Assembly: GCF_010499255.1 (NCBI RefSeq)
Contig: NZ_JAAGRN010000010.1
Coordinates: 1 to 64,000 of the forward strand
Direction of reading: 5' to 3'
DNA from: Sheuella amnicola
Lineage (GTDB): Bacteria > Pseudomonadota > Gammaproteobacteria > Burkholderiales > Burkholderiaceae_B
Length of the DNA: 64,000 nucleotides
Part shown: piece after piece, positions 51,142 through 60,714 of the stretch
Numbering within the stretch: the stretch's first letter is position 1
Layout: every line of letters starts with the position of its first letter
The notes under the pieces: generated by a model
Database searches by the model: none
Seen by the model: only the letters and a program-made list of their open reading frames with translations
Told to the model about the DNA's origin: nothing
Position numbers and translations under genes: made by a program

Positions 51142-52323
51142 ATGAGCAAAATTCAGTCAAGTACGCCGCCTTCCAGACGGATGTCTTGGAACGACCCGCG
51201 CGTGCGTTCAATTATTTATCAAATCCTAGCCCTTGGCTGTGTTGGTGGCATTGTTTGGTTTTTGGTGCACAACACACTGCATAACCTGTCGGTTCGCAAT
51301 ATTGCGACCGGGTTCGGATTTTTGACGCGTGAGGCTGGCTTTGCCATCGGTGAGTCGCTCATTGATTACGCGCCGGCCGATACCTATGGACGCGCTGTCG
51401 CTGTCGGTTTGGCCAACACACTGCGCATTGCCGCAGTCGGTATTGTGCTTGCAACAATTTTAGGCACACTAATCGGTATCGCGCGACTCTCCAAAAATTG
51501 GCTTGTTCGGAAAATCGCCAGCATTTACGTCGAAGTCATGCGCAATGTACCGTTGCTGCTGCAGCTTTTTTTCTGGTACTCCATTATTTCCGAATCTATG
51601 CCCGGTCCGCGAAAGGCTTTTCAGCCTCTGCCCGGTGTGTTTATATCCAATCGCGGCGTGAAGGTGCCATGGCTTGAAGGCGATGGACTTGCCTGGCTAA
51701 GCATGGGGCTTGTGACGGCGATCGTGGCGATTGTATTGATTGCTCGCTGGTCGCGAAAACGTCAGGAAAAAACCGGTCAGTTTTTTCCGGTTTATCGAGT
51801 GGGCATTCCGCTGATTTTCGGATTGCCGATTGCTTTCTGGTTGCTAAGCGGCGCAAGCCTGACTGTGGATATGCCGGTTCTAAAGGGTTTTAACTTTGTC
51901 GGAGGATTGACCCTTTCGCCGGAGTTCGCAGCCTTGTTGCTCGGCTTGGTGATCTACACATCAGCATTTATTGCCGAGGTTGTTCGATCGGGCATCCAGG
52001 CCGTTAACCAGGGGCAGTGGGAAGCGGCCGGTTCGCTGGGATTGCGCAATTCCCTTGTGTTGCGATTGATTGTATTGCCTCAGGCCCTCAGGGTGATCAT
52101 TCCTCCGATGACAAGCCAGTATCTCAACATCACGAAAAACAGTTCTCTTGCCGTGGCGATTGGATATCCGGACATTGTTTCGGTCATTAACACCACTCTC
52201 AATCAGACTGGACAGGCGATCGAGGGCATCATGATTATCATGGCGGCCTATCTGACTGTTAGCTTGTCGATTTCGATTTTCATGAATTGGTACAACAAAC
52301 GCATTGCGTTGGTGGAGCGTTGA
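51142..52323 (+). CDS. aapQ: General L-amino-acid ABC transporter permease AapQ
   Basis: An inner-membrane permease of 393 aa. The start at 51142 (MSKIQSSTPPSRR) is chosen over upstream frame extension. It has the AapQ/BztB layout: an N-terminal helix, a periplasmic stretch, then the HisM-type permease core with ANTLRIAAVGIVLATILGTL, RNVPLLLQLFFWY and the EAA loop AVNQGQWEAAGSLGLRNSLV. It ends 1 bp before the aapM start. Confidence 0.93.
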   Translation: MSKIQSSTPPSRRMSWNDPRVRSIIYQILALGCVGGIVWFLVHNTLHNLSVRNIATGFGFLTREAGFAIGESLIDYAPADTYGRAVAVGLANTLRIAAVGIVLATILGTLIGIARLSKNWLVRKIASIYVEVMRNVPLLLQLFFWYSIISESMPGPRKAFQPLPGVFISNRGVKVPWLEGDGLAWLSMGLVTAIVAIVLIARWSRKRQEKTGQFFPVYRVGIPLIFGLPIAFWLLSGASLTVDMPVLKGFNFVGGLTLSPEFAALLLGLVIYTSAFIAEVVRSGIQAVNQGQWEAAGSLGLRNSLVLRLIVLPQALRVIIPPMTSQYLNITKNSSLAVAIGYPDIVSVINTTLNQTGQAIEGIMIIMAAYLTVSLSISIFMNWYNKRIALVER

Positions 52324-52324
52324 A

Positions 52325-53431
52325 ATGAGTTCTGCCAATACTTCTTCTTCAGTTCCCGAAGTTCAGTCCCCACCCGTGCAGCGCAGTGCTTGGACCTGGA
52401 TCAAGACTCAGCTTTTTTCATCCCCATTGAACAGTTTGCTGACGATTTTGGTTGTCTGGCTACTGCTGGCCACCGTTCCAGCTCTTGTTGAATGGGCTTT
52501 GATCAAAGCCAATTTCGTTGCCGGCACCGCTCAGGAATGTCGCGCTTCCGGAGGTGCGTGCTAGGCATTTATTTATGAGAAACATCGCCTGATCCTGTTT
52601 GGTCTCTATCCTTTCGACGAGCAATGGCGTCCCTTGCTTGCGACTTGCATACTGCTCTCGGCTATCGTCCTGAGTGGATGGAGAAAATTTTGGAATTTTC
52701 TTCTGCTTGCTTCCTTGTGGACAATCGCCTTGATCGCGGTCGCGATTTTGATGTGGGGCGGTTTGTTTGGTCTGACTCCGGTCGAAAATAGTCTTTGGGG
52801 TGGTTTGCCGCTGACATTGATCCTGTCGACATTCGGTATTGCATTCGCGTTTCCGCTTGGAGTGCTGCTTGCGTTGGGGCGTCGTTCTAAAATGCCGGCG
52901 ATCAAGGCGATTTGTGTTGTTTATATCGAGTTGATTCGCGGTGTGCCCTTAATCAGTCTTCTATTCATGTCGGCGGTCATGTTGCCTTTGTTTTTGCCTG
53001 AAGGCGTGAACATAGACAAATTGCTCAGGGCGCAGATAGCTATCATTTTGTTTGCCGCCGCCTACATTGCGGAAACCGTTCGGGGCGGACTGCAAGCGAT
53101 ACCGAAGGGTCAGTTCGAGGGTGGCGAATCTCTGGGGCTGAATTATTGGCAGCAAATGCGCTTAATCGTGTTGCCTCAGGCGCTCAAAATCGTGATTCCT
53201 CCTCTGGTGGGGATTTTCATCGCGATGTTCAAAGACACTTCGCTTGTTGTGGTGATCGGAATTTACGATTTGACCCAGGCGGCAAAAGCGGCCCTTGTCG
53301 ATCAGGCTTGGCGAGGGTTCAGTGCTGAACTTTACGTCTTTATCGCCGTTTTATATTTTGTTTTCTGCTATTCAATGTCCAAATACAGCCAGTCGCTCGA
53401 AAAGCGCTTGGCTACCGGATATAAACGCTAG
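52325..53431 (+). pseudogene. aapM: General L-amino-acid ABC permease AapM, interrupted by an in-frame amber codon
   Basis: From ATG 52325 the frame runs 79 codons, meets TAG at 52562-52564 (codon 80), and then continues open in the same frame to the normal stop at 53431. Reading through gives a complete 368-residue AapM. The residues around the stop are ECRASGGAC-*-AFIYEKHRLILFG, where family members have Trp, and TGG-to-TAG is one base change. Downstream lie PLTLILSTFGIAFAFPLGVLLAL, ELIRGVPLISLLF and the EAA loop AIPKGQFEGGESLGLNYWQQ, all intact. It could be a real nonsense mutation, suppressed or read through, or a sequencing error. Confidence 0.8.
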
Positions 53432-53446
53432 ATCTGGAGAATATGT

Positions 53447-54187
53447 ATGGCTGACGCCATCATCCGCATGCAGGACGTGAACAAGTGGTACGGAAAATTC
53501 CACGTGTTGCGCAATATCAATCTGGACGTGGCCCGTGGCGAGCGCATTGTGATTTGCGGTCCTTCCGGTTCGGGTAAGTCGACGCTCATTCGGTGCATCA
53601 ATAGACTGGAGGAGCATCAGTCTGGCAAAATCATCGTGGAAGGGACGGAAATCACGAATGATGTGCGTCACGTCGAGGCTATTCGTCGCGATGTCGGAAT
53701 GGTTTTCCAGCATTTCAATCTGTTCCCCCATCTGACGGTGCTTGAAAACCTTACGCTCGGGCCGATCTGGGTGTTGAAGGTGCCTAGGGCCGAAGCCGAA
53801 GCGCGTGCGATGAAGTACTTGGAAAGGGTGCGGATTCCCGATCAGGCGAGCAAGTTCCCGGGCCAACTATCGGGTGGACAGCAGCAGCGTGTTGCAATTG
53901 CACGTTCACTTTGCATGAATCCCAAAGTCATGTTGTTCGACGAGCCGACCTCCGCGCTGGATCCTGAAATGGTCAAAGAGGTTTTGGATGTCATGGTCGG
54001 ACTGGCAAAAGAAAGCGGCATGACAATGTTGTGCGTGACGCATGAGATGGGTTTTGCCCGAAAAGTGGCCGATCGCGTGATTTTTATGGATCGCGGAGAA
54101 ATCATTGAACAGAACACCCCGGATGCGTTCTTTGATGCTCCTCAAAACGATAGAACCAAACTGTTCCTGAGTCAGATTTTGCATTGA
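53447..54187 (+). CDS. aapP: Amino-acid ABC transporter ATP-binding protein AapP
   Basis: The ATPase of the aap importer, 246 aa. Walker A is GPSGSGKST, the Q-loop is [15 protein letters not shown], the signature [15 protein letters not shown], Walker [16 protein letters not shown] and the switch histidine in CVTHEMGFA. The gene is intact although aapM upstream carries a stop codon, so the system is either recently damaged or still working. It starts 15 bp after aapM. Confidence 0.95.
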   Translation: MADAIIRMQDVNKWYGKFHVLRNINLDVARGERIVICGPSGSGKSTLIRCINRLEEHQSGKIIVEGTEITNDVRHVEAIRRDVGMVFQHFNLFPHLTVLENLTLGPIWVLKVPRAEAEARAMKYLERVRIPDQASKFPGQLSGGQQQRVAIARSLCMNPKVMLFDEPTSALDPEMVKEVLDVMVGLAKESGMTMLCVTHEMGFARKVADRVIFMDRGEIIEQNTPDAFFDAPQNDRTKLFLSQILH

Positions 54188-54197
54188 GAATTCACGC

Positions 54198-55211
54198 ATG
54201 GGCATGCAAGTAAAGTGGTGGAAGTCGCTGATGGCCACAGCCATTGGTGTTGTTTTATCCGGTGTTTGTTTTGCGCAGCCCGCAGCGCAAACATCTGATG
54301 CCTGGCCAGTTCGTCCATTGCGCTTTGTCGTTCCTTACCCACCAGGCGGGCCGCTGGATTCCATGGCCCGGTTATTGGCCGAAAAGGCTAAGTCCTCGCT
54401 AGGTCAGACGATCATCGTCGAAAACAAGCCCGGTGCCGGCGGAAATATCGGTGCAGATATCGTGGCGAAGGCTGCGCCTGATGGCTATACCCTTGTCATG
54501 GGCGCAGTTGCTACTCACGCGATTAATCCATGGTTGTTCGCTTCAATCCCATATGATTCCGTGCGCGATTTCGCCCCCGTTGTGTTGGTGGCTTCCGTAC
54601 CGAACGTTTTGGTTTTGAATAAGGATTTTGCTGCTCGCGAAAATATTCGGTCTCTCCCCGACCTGATCGAATATGCGCGCAAAAATCCCGGCAAATTGAA
54701 TTATGGCTCGGGAGGTTCAGGCAGTGCGGGCCACTTGTCTGCCGAGCTTTTACGCACGAGAGCGAATATTGATGTTGTCCACATTCCATATCAAGGCGCG
54801 GCGCCTGCTCAGCTCGCATTGCTCTCCGGTCAGTCGGATTTCATGTTCGATAATCTGGCCGCCAGCGCACCCTTGATTCAAGATGGCAAGGTAATCGCTT
54901 TGGCTGTGACAACACTCAAACGATCGGCCTTGTTACCTGATGTTCCCACTGTTGAGGAGTCGGGTATTCGACCTTTCGATATCGGCACCTGGTTTGGCGT
55001 GTTCACAACAGCCGGAACTCCTGAGGCGATTGTGCAAAAGCTCTATGGGGCGTATGAAAATGCCCTCAAGGATCCTGCGGTTATCGAGCGATTGAAGTTA
55101 ATGGGTTCAAATGCCGAATTGATGTCTTCGACCGGATTTGCCGATTTTGTTCGCTTGGAATTGGAAAAATACAAGGAAATCGTCAAAGTTTCCGGAGCCA
55201 AGGTTAATTAA
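54198..55211 (+). CDS. Bug/TctC-family periplasmic solute-binding protein
   Basis: A tripartite-tricarboxylate-type binding protein of 337 aa. A signal peptide ends near VLSGVCFA|QPA. Family motifs are WPVRPLRFVVPYPPGGPLDSMARLLA, ENKPGAGGNIGADIVAKAAPDGYTL, LNYGSGGSGSAGHLSAELL and VPTVEESGIRPFD. Such proteins are abundant in Alcaligenaceae and bind diverse carboxylates; the ligand here is unknown, and no TctA/TctB membrane partners are adjacent. It begins 10 bp after aapP, with ATGs at 54198 and 54204. Confidence 0.9.
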   Translation: MGMQVKWWKSLMATAIGVVLSGVCFAQPAAQTSDAWPVRPLRFVVPYPPGGPLDSMARLLAEKAKSSLGQTIIVENKPGAGGNIGADIVAKAAPDGYTLVMGAVATHAINPWLFASIPYDSVRDFAPVVLVASVPNVLVLNKDFAARENIRSLPDLIEYARKNPGKLNYGSGGSGSAGHLSAELLRTRANIDVVHIPYQGAAPAQLALLSGQSDFMFDNLAASAPLIQDGKVIALAVTTLKRSALLPDVPTVEESGIRPFDIGTWFGVFTTAGTPEAIVQKLYGAYENALKDPAVIERLKLMGSNAELMSSTGFADFVRLELEKYKEIVKVSGAKVN

Positions 55212-55282
55212 GGATATCTTTGTCAGAATCTGCTCAAGTACACTAGTAGCATATCCGGTCCAATCATTTAGTTGAACAAGCC

Positions 55283-55471
55283 ATGGCAAAGCATTACATA
55301 TCCGAAATCACCCAATTTCTTCAGGATTACAAGAAAAATCACCCTGATGTGGAGAAGCGTCAACGCGAAGGGCGCGCCCGTCTTTGGGATAAGGCTCAGG
55401 ACGCAGAATTGGCCGACGGCTTCAAGCAGGCGCGTGTTCGGCAAAACCCTTACGTTTACCAAAATAATTAA
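55283..55471 (+). CDS. DUF3460-family protein (62 aa)
   Basis: A small cytoplasmic protein. MAKHYISEITQFLQDYKK followed by NHPDVEKRQREGRARLWDK and QARVRQNPYVYQ matches what I recall of the DUF3460 family, found in Burkholderiales and of unknown function. It lies 12 bp before scpA and is probably co-transcribed with it. It has high Lys/Arg/Gln content and no membrane segment. Confidence 0.8.
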   Translation: MAKHYISEITQFLQDYKKNHPDVEKRQREGRARLWDKAQDAELADGFKQARVRQNPYVYQNN

Positions 55472-55483
55472 TCACTGGCTCAA

Positions 55484-56362
55484 ATGAGCAAGGCTAGCCT
55501 GTCAGGCGAAAACCTCGAGGCGCTGGTTCAGCCTCCTGTAGATACCACCCCGGATGTTGTCGATTCGGTAGCGTTGGCTCGCCTTTATGGAGAGCCTCTG
55601 TTTTCGTTGCCGAACGATCTTTATATCCCACCTGATGCTCTTGAAGTGTTTCTCGAAACCTTTCAGGGGCCGCTGGATCTCTTGCTGTATTTGATCCGTA
55701 AACAGAACTTCAATGTGCTTGATATCCCGATGGCCGAGGTCACCAAGCAATATTTGTCTTACGTCGAACAAATCAGGATTCATAACCTTGAGTTGGCTGC
55801 CGAATACCTGTTGATGGCGGCAATGCTGATTGAAATCAAGGCGCGCATGCTGTTGCCTGTGCGCAAGACCGACACTGGTGAAGAGCCTGAGGATCCTCGG
55901 GCTGAACTGGTGCGACGATTGCTTGAATATGAGCAAATGAAGCTTGCCGCCCAAAAGCTGGATGCCTTGCCGCAGCTTGGACGTGATTTCCAAAGGTCTC
56001 AGGCTTTCGCAGATTTGCGCATAGAGCGCGCTTTGCCCGAGGTCAACGCCGAGGATTTACGTCAAGCATGGATTGATATCATGAAGCGCGCACGTTTGAA
56101 TGCGCACCATCATATTACGCGCGAGCAACTCTCTGTGCGCGATCACATGACTCACATTCTGCGTCGATTGTCGGATGTGCGTTTCATTGAGTTTGGCGAG
56201 CTGTTCATGGAGCGAATCGATGAGGGCGCACCAACTGCGGTCGTTGTCGTTCACTTTCTTGCCTTGCTTGAATTATCCAGAGAATTATTGCTTGAGATTA
56301 CTCAGGCTGAGCCCTATGCTCCCATTTATGTGCGCTTGGCTTTTACTAGCGCAGCCGCATAA
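55484..56362 (+). CDS. scpA: Segregation and condensation protein A
   Basis: The kleisin subunit of the SMC-ScpAB condensin. After a variable N-terminus of ~45 residues come the kleisin motifs FQGPLDLLLYLIRKQNFNVLDIPMAEVTKQYL and AAEYLLMAAMLIEIKARMLLP. The C-terminal winged helix is VVVHFLALLELSRELLLEITQ. It is 292 aa. It is followed 29 bp later by panC, a neighbour pair common in betaproteobacteria. Confidence 0.93.
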   Translation: MSKASLSGENLEALVQPPVDTTPDVVDSVALARLYGEPLFSLPNDLYIPPDALEVFLETFQGPLDLLLYLIRKQNFNVLDIPMAEVTKQYLSYVEQIRIHNLELAAEYLLMAAMLIEIKARMLLPVRKTDTGEEPEDPRAELVRRLLEYEQMKLAAQKLDALPQLGRDFQRSQAFADLRIERALPEVNAEDLRQAWIDIMKRARLNAHHHITREQLSVRDHMTHILRRLSDVRFIEFGELFMERIDEGAPTAVVVVHFLALLELSRELLLEITQAEPYAPIYVRLAFTSAAA

Positions 56363-56373
56363 GCGGTCCTTAA

Positions 56374-57234
<861 letters not shown>

Positions 57235-57260
57235 TCAATACGTACCTAGGGTTTTTACGC

Positions 57261-57276
57261 CTGTCAGAACTGACAG
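57261..57276. promoter_or_regulatory. Lux-box-like dyad upstream of the small LuxR gene
   Basis: CTGTCAG-AA-CTGACAG is a 16-bp element with two perfect 7-bp arms and a 2-nt centre. The CTGNCAG..CTGNCAG form resembles lux/las-type boxes. It lies 58 bp before the ATG of an HTH-only LuxR protein. A second dyad, GAATG-N12-CATTC with an inner CTGCCAG, lies at 57291-57312. Binding is inferred. Confidence 0.5.
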
Positions 57277-57333
57277 CTTAACCAATTTTCGAATGTCTGC
57301 CAGACTGCATTCCGTTATTTTTACGGAGGCATT

Positions 57334-57570
57334 ATGAAACGTTTGGACGATATCGAAGGGGCGGGTTGGTCTGTGTTGACTGCGCGTGAGCGCGATGTGA
57401 TTCATCCCGTTGCCGAAGGGAAATCCAACAAATTGATTGCGATAGAGCTTGGGATCTCCATGCGTACAGTTGAGGCGCATCGCGCACGCATCTTTTACAA
57501 AATGGGCGTTCGCAATGCTGTTCAACTTGCCAGAGAGGTGTGCAGCAACCCGGAACCGGATACGGATTGA
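57334..57570 (+). CDS. HTH-only LuxR-family regulator (78 aa)
   Basis: The entire protein is a LuxR/GerE helix-turn-helix: LTARERDVIHPVAEGKSNKL, IAIELGISMRTVEAHRARIF, YKMGVRNAVQLARE. The wording is that of the NarL/FixJ type rather than the AHL-receptor type. There is no receiver or ligand domain. The ATG follows ACGGAGG. It carries HPVAEGKSNK where LxxxAxGxSNK is usual; Ile-His-Pro is an odd variant at the end of the first helix. Two dyads lie in its leader, suggesting autoregulation. Confidence 0.75.
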   Translation: MKRLDDIEGAGWSVLTARERDVIHPVAEGKSNKLIAIELGISMRTVEAHRARIFYKMGVRNAVQLAREVCSNPEPDTD

Positions 57571-57581
57571 AATCCGGGCGA

Positions 57582-58460
57582 CTAGAGGCAGTTGGGAGCC
57601 GGTGTCTTATTCAGCTCATTGATCGGATCTAAATCAGGTTGCCGAGTCAGGGTGTATGTCAGGTTAGGCGTTTCTCCATTGATGGAGATTAACCGCAGTG
57701 CATTGCCCATGGCCGGCATGGTCAGTTCGGAGCGTACTCCGCCTTGTGCGTTCAATAGGACAATTCTTGGGGGGTTCATGGGCGAAGCGCGCCAACATCC
57801 TTGATCCGTCAAGCTTGTTCCGCTTTGACTATTTTGGTCCAAATAAGATGCCCGTGCGCGCCAACGACCATTCGGCGCAACGGTTAATGTGATTCGCTGG
57901 GCGGTGCACTTCATTTCAGGGTGAAAGCAGGGTAGCGTACCGCTAAAGGATTGAGCCTCTGGGATGAGGCTTGTTCGCAAATTGTCGGTCGTTGATGCAG
58001 CAGGATCCGAGGACGATGCTGAACCTTGGTGATTGCCAATATCGACAGGAGGCACATCAATGGGGGCGCCCGCAGCATCGTAGGATCTGTTGGGTGCTGT
58101 ATTTGCGGGTCCGGGTTGATTGGAACTGCCTGTTTGTGATGGCGTGGCGGCCGGCACCGCATATGTGGTTGGTGAGGCGGTCTGTGCGCTTGTCACAGGC
58201 TGACGATTTGCGCTCGCTTGTTGTTGCCTCAGATCGAACTGCAACTGATTAGGCGCCCTAAGTCCTTGAGTAGCGTAGGAGGCCTCAGCTTGAGAAATGG
58301 CATCGGTTGTTGAGCTGGCGGCGGGTACGTTGTAATAACCCGGCTGTTGCATTTGTTGCTGCATTTGCGCACAACCCGAAACGCCTAGGGCAAGGGCCGC
58401 AATCGCTAAGTGAATGCTTGAGCGGCATGAAGATGCCGGCAACATTTTCAATTCTTTCAT
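57582..58460 (-). CDS. NlpE-like lipoprotein with Gln/Pro/Ser-rich linker (292 aa)
   Basis: A signal peptide ending ALALGVSGC (lipobox Cys at 30) is followed by a Gln-rich stretch (AQMQQQMQQPG) and a low-complexity Pro/Ala/Ser/Thr/Gln linker to about residue 175. The C-terminal ~110 residues, from GTLPCFHPEMKCTAQRITLTV to TYTLTRQPDLDP, follow the pattern of the NlpE N-terminal domain (LPC..C....TLTL...YTLTRQ) linked in E. coli to copper and surface sensing. CxxC is replaced here by C-x6-C. Role inferred only. Confidence 0.6.
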   Translation of the reverse strand: MKELKMLPASSCRSSIHLAIAALALGVSGCAQMQQQMQQPGYYNVPAASSTTDAISQAEASYATQGLRAPNQLQFDLRQQQASANRQPVTSAQTASPTTYAVPAATPSQTGSSNQPGPANTAPNRSYDAAGAPIDVPPVDIGNHQGSASSSDPAASTTDNLRTSLIPEAQSFSGTLPCFHPEMKCTAQRITLTVAPNGRWRARASYLDQNSQSGTSLTDQGCWRASPMNPPRIVLLNAQGGVRSELTMPAMGNALRLISINGETPNLTYTLTRQPDLDPINELNKTPAPNCL

Positions 58461-58556
58461 GAGAAACTTTCCAAGTCTGATGATTACGCCAAGTCAATAC
58501 CGTCATTCTACGCATTTACAGCTATATATGCATGATATGAAAGCGAGAATTGCCTG

Positions 58557-59252
58557 ATGCCTGAAGTTGCGAATTCAATCGCCACAGCGTTGACAGGCCT
58601 TACGCTAGGCTTAATGAGCGCAATGGTGGCGATCGTTTTGTCGGAACGCATCTGTCGCAGATTGCTTGATCGTTACGGTCAAGATTCATTCGATTCCGAC
58701 TATCCGCCGGTCCGGCTGCCGGAAATTTCGTCAAAATGGCTGCAAGTCCTGATTTTTTTGATGCTTGTGCTCATTTCCATATTTGTTTTCGTGCGACGTG
58801 AGGATGGGCTTGAAGCCTCGATGGTCGTCCTGTTTTGCGCACTCAGTTTGATGCTAGCTTATATCGATCTCAGAATCGGTTTGTTGCCGGATGTATTGAC
58901 GTTGCCATTGCTGGCCTTGGGATTAACTTATCAGATGCTTGCGGGAGTGGGTGACTTTGCGAGCGGGGCAGCCGGTGCCGCTCTGTCGTATGGTTTGTTG
59001 CGAGGGGTGTTCGGCTTGTTCTATTGGAAAACAGGCCGAGCCGGCATGGGCTTTGGTGATTTTAAATTTGCCGCTGCAATAGGTGCATGGGTTGGTGTGA
59101 CTTCCGTGCCTTTGCTTTTGTTAATTGCCTCCGGTACAGGTGTTTTGCTGGGCTTACTGGCACGCAGTTTCGGCAAACTGGACCAAGGTTGCGCTTTTCC
59201 GTTCGGCCCATTTCTGGCTATTGCGGGTATCCTCATATTTTTATGTGGTTAG
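58557..59252 (+). CDS. pilD: Prepilin peptidase (A24 family) lacking the cysteine-rich methylase domain
   Basis: An inner-membrane aspartic peptidase of 231 aa. The catalytic aspartates are in AYIDLRIGLLPDVLTLP and MGFGDFKFAAAIG, matching the D-x6-PD/GxGDxK pattern of type IV prepilin peptidases. The N-terminal ~75 residues keep one helix with a GL.LG element but none of the four CxxC cysteines of the PilD methylase domain. The gene keeps the usual pilD-coaE-zapD order, but pilB and pilC, normally just upstream, are missing. It may be a relic or a peptidase without methylation. Confidence 0.75.
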   Translation: MPEVANSIATALTGLTLGLMSAMVAIVLSERICRRLLDRYGQDSFDSDYPPVRLPEISSKWLQVLIFLMLVLISIFVFVRREDGLEASMVVLFCALSLMLAYIDLRIGLLPDVLTLPLLALGLTYQMLAGVGDFASGAAGAALSYGLLRGVFGLFYWKTGRAGMGFGDFKFAAAIGAWVGVTSVPLLLLIASGTGVLLGLLARSFGKLDQGCAFPFGPFLAIAGILIFLCG

Positions 59253-59267
59253 AAGCGAGGTGTGAGT

Positions 59268-59870
59268 ATGCTGAAGATTGGATTGACGGGGGGGATTGGA
59301 TCCGGCAAAACGAAAGTTGCTGATTTACTGGCCGGTTGGGGGGCCAGCGTCATAGACACCGATTTAATCGCTCATGGCCTCACGGCTCCGGGAGGGCGGG
59401 CGATTCAACCCATTGTCGATCTGTTTGGGCCGGATGTGATTGAAAACACGGGTGCGCTTGATCGCCAGAAGATGCGGGAGCTGGTTTTTTCCGACCAAAG
59501 TCGTCGTCCCGAGCTCGAGGCCATCATGCATCCATTGATTGCCGACGAGGTGCTTGCGCAGGCGGCACGGGCAACTGGACTTTATCTCGTTTTTGTTGTC
59601 CCCCTGCTGGTTGAATCAGGCCGATGGCTAGATCGTGTCGATCGAGTTTGTGTGGTTGATTGCGATCAGGAGACCCAAATTAGACGGGTGCAAGCGCGTA
59701 GCGGACTTTCCCTTGAAACTGTTCAGCATATTCTGAACGCACAGGCGACGAGAGAGCAAAGATTGGTTGTCGCTGACGATGTTTTAATCAATTCAGGCCA
59801 GACAAGTTTGGCCGATCTTGAAAATCAGGTGTTGGTCTTGCACAAAGGGTGGTGTAAGCTTGTCGTATAG
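59268..59870 (+). CDS. coaE: Dephospho-CoA kinase
   Basis: The last step of coenzyme A synthesis. The P-loop is GGIGSGKT (about 8-15), followed by DTDLIAHGLTAPGG and the lid region VPLLVESGRWLDRVDRVCVVDC. The ATG at 59268 is preferred over the GTG at 59262 because GAGG then has workable spacing. It is 200 aa. It lies 15 bp after the prepilin peptidase gene. Confidence 0.95.
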   Translation: MLKIGLTGGIGSGKTKVADLLAGWGASVIDTDLIAHGLTAPGGRAIQPIVDLFGPDVIENTGALDRQKMRELVFSDQSRRPELEAIMHPLIADEVLAQAARATGLYLVFVVPLLVESGRWLDRVDRVCVVDCDQETQIRRVQARSGLSLETVQHILNAQATREQRLVVADDVLINSGQTSLADLENQVLVLHKGWCKLVV

Positions 59871-59929
59871 CGGGTAATAGTTAATATTAGTTAATATTCC
59901 ATCCATATATTTCTAGGCGGCTGTGGCGA

Positions 59930-60682
59930 GTGATTCTTTTTGAATATCCTTTTAACGAACGCGTTCGGGCGCTGTTGCGCCTCGAATACCTGTTCGATCG
60001 AATGATGTTCTTTGCTCGTCCGGGAGATCCGCGTCAGCACCAGGTTGCGCTGACAGCGTTGTTTGATTTGCTCGAAGCTACCGAACGCACCGACATGAAA
60101 GGCAGTGTTCTGCAGGATTTGGAGCGGCAGCGCAACGTCTTGCTCAGTCTAAAGGATCACCCTGGTGTCGATGGCAAGACTCTGAATGCGATGTTGCTTG
60201 AAATCGAGCGCGCCGCTACAAATCTCAATGCGACGGGTAAAACCGGACAGACGCTAAGAGAAAATGAGTGGTTGGCGAGTTTGCGTGGGCGTTTGGCTGT
60301 TCCCGGAGGAGGAAGCCAAGTCGATATGCCTTCCTTCTACGCATGGCAATGCAGGCCTGAGATAGAGCGTTGTGCGGATTTGCAGCGTTGGATATCCCCA
60401 TTGCTGCCTTTGCATTCGGGCATTGCGATAGTTCTGAAGCTGCTCAGAGAATCGGGTCAGACCGAGTCTGCTATCGGCCCCTCGGGGGCTTACCAACAAA
60501 TGCTTTCGGGCAAGGTCTATCAACTTTTGCGTGTCTGGGTTGATGACACTCATAATACTTTTCCCGAAATCAGCGCGAACAAATACATGGTATGGATTCG
60601 ATTCGCCTCCCAAGATGGTGAATTCAAGCCTCAGCCAGTATCGCGCGATGTACCATTCAAGATGGCACTTTGTTCCCTTTAA
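59930..60682 (+). CDS. zapD: Cell division protein ZapD
   Basis: It cross-links FtsZ filaments. It is 250 aa, beginning ILFEYPFNERVRALLRLEYLFDRM, which is the DUF1342/ZapD signature, and containing LPLHSGIAIVLKLLRESG. The start is GTG at 59930. The 59-bp gap before it has two copies of TAGTTAATAT-like sequence. The yacG gene that often follows is not present. Confidence 0.93.
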   Translation: MILFEYPFNERVRALLRLEYLFDRMMFFARPGDPRQHQVALTALFDLLEATERTDMKGSVLQDLERQRNVLLSLKDHPGVDGKTLNAMLLEIERAATNLNATGKTGQTLRENEWLASLRGRLAVPGGGSQVDMPSFYAWQCRPEIERCADLQRWISPLLPLHSGIAIVLKLLRESGQTESAIGPSGAYQQMLSGKVYQLLRVWVDDTHNTFPEISANKYMVWIRFASQDGEFKPQPVSRDVPFKMALCSL

Positions 60683-60702
60683 GTTACTGATAGAGTGATA
60701 TC

Positions 60703-60714
60703 CGCCAATTGGCG
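60703..60714. promoter_or_regulatory. Operator-like palindrome upstream of the RND operon
   Basis: CGCCAATTGGCG is a perfect 12-bp palindrome 71 bp before the adaptor gene. The TTGGCG in its right half could serve as a -35 with TATGCT (60734-60739) as a poorly spaced -10. A local repressor site is plausible. Confidence 0.35.

Noticed and set aside
52562-52564. Selenocysteine or pyrrolysine decoding at the aapM stop
   Set aside because: The codon is TAG, so it is not selenocysteine. The aligned residue is Trp, and nothing suggests pyrrolysine use in this lineage.
59876-59902. Short tandem TAGTTAATAT repeats before zapD
   Set aside because: Two 10-mers in an AT-rich gap are compatible with chance or promoter composition. 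No dyad or known site.
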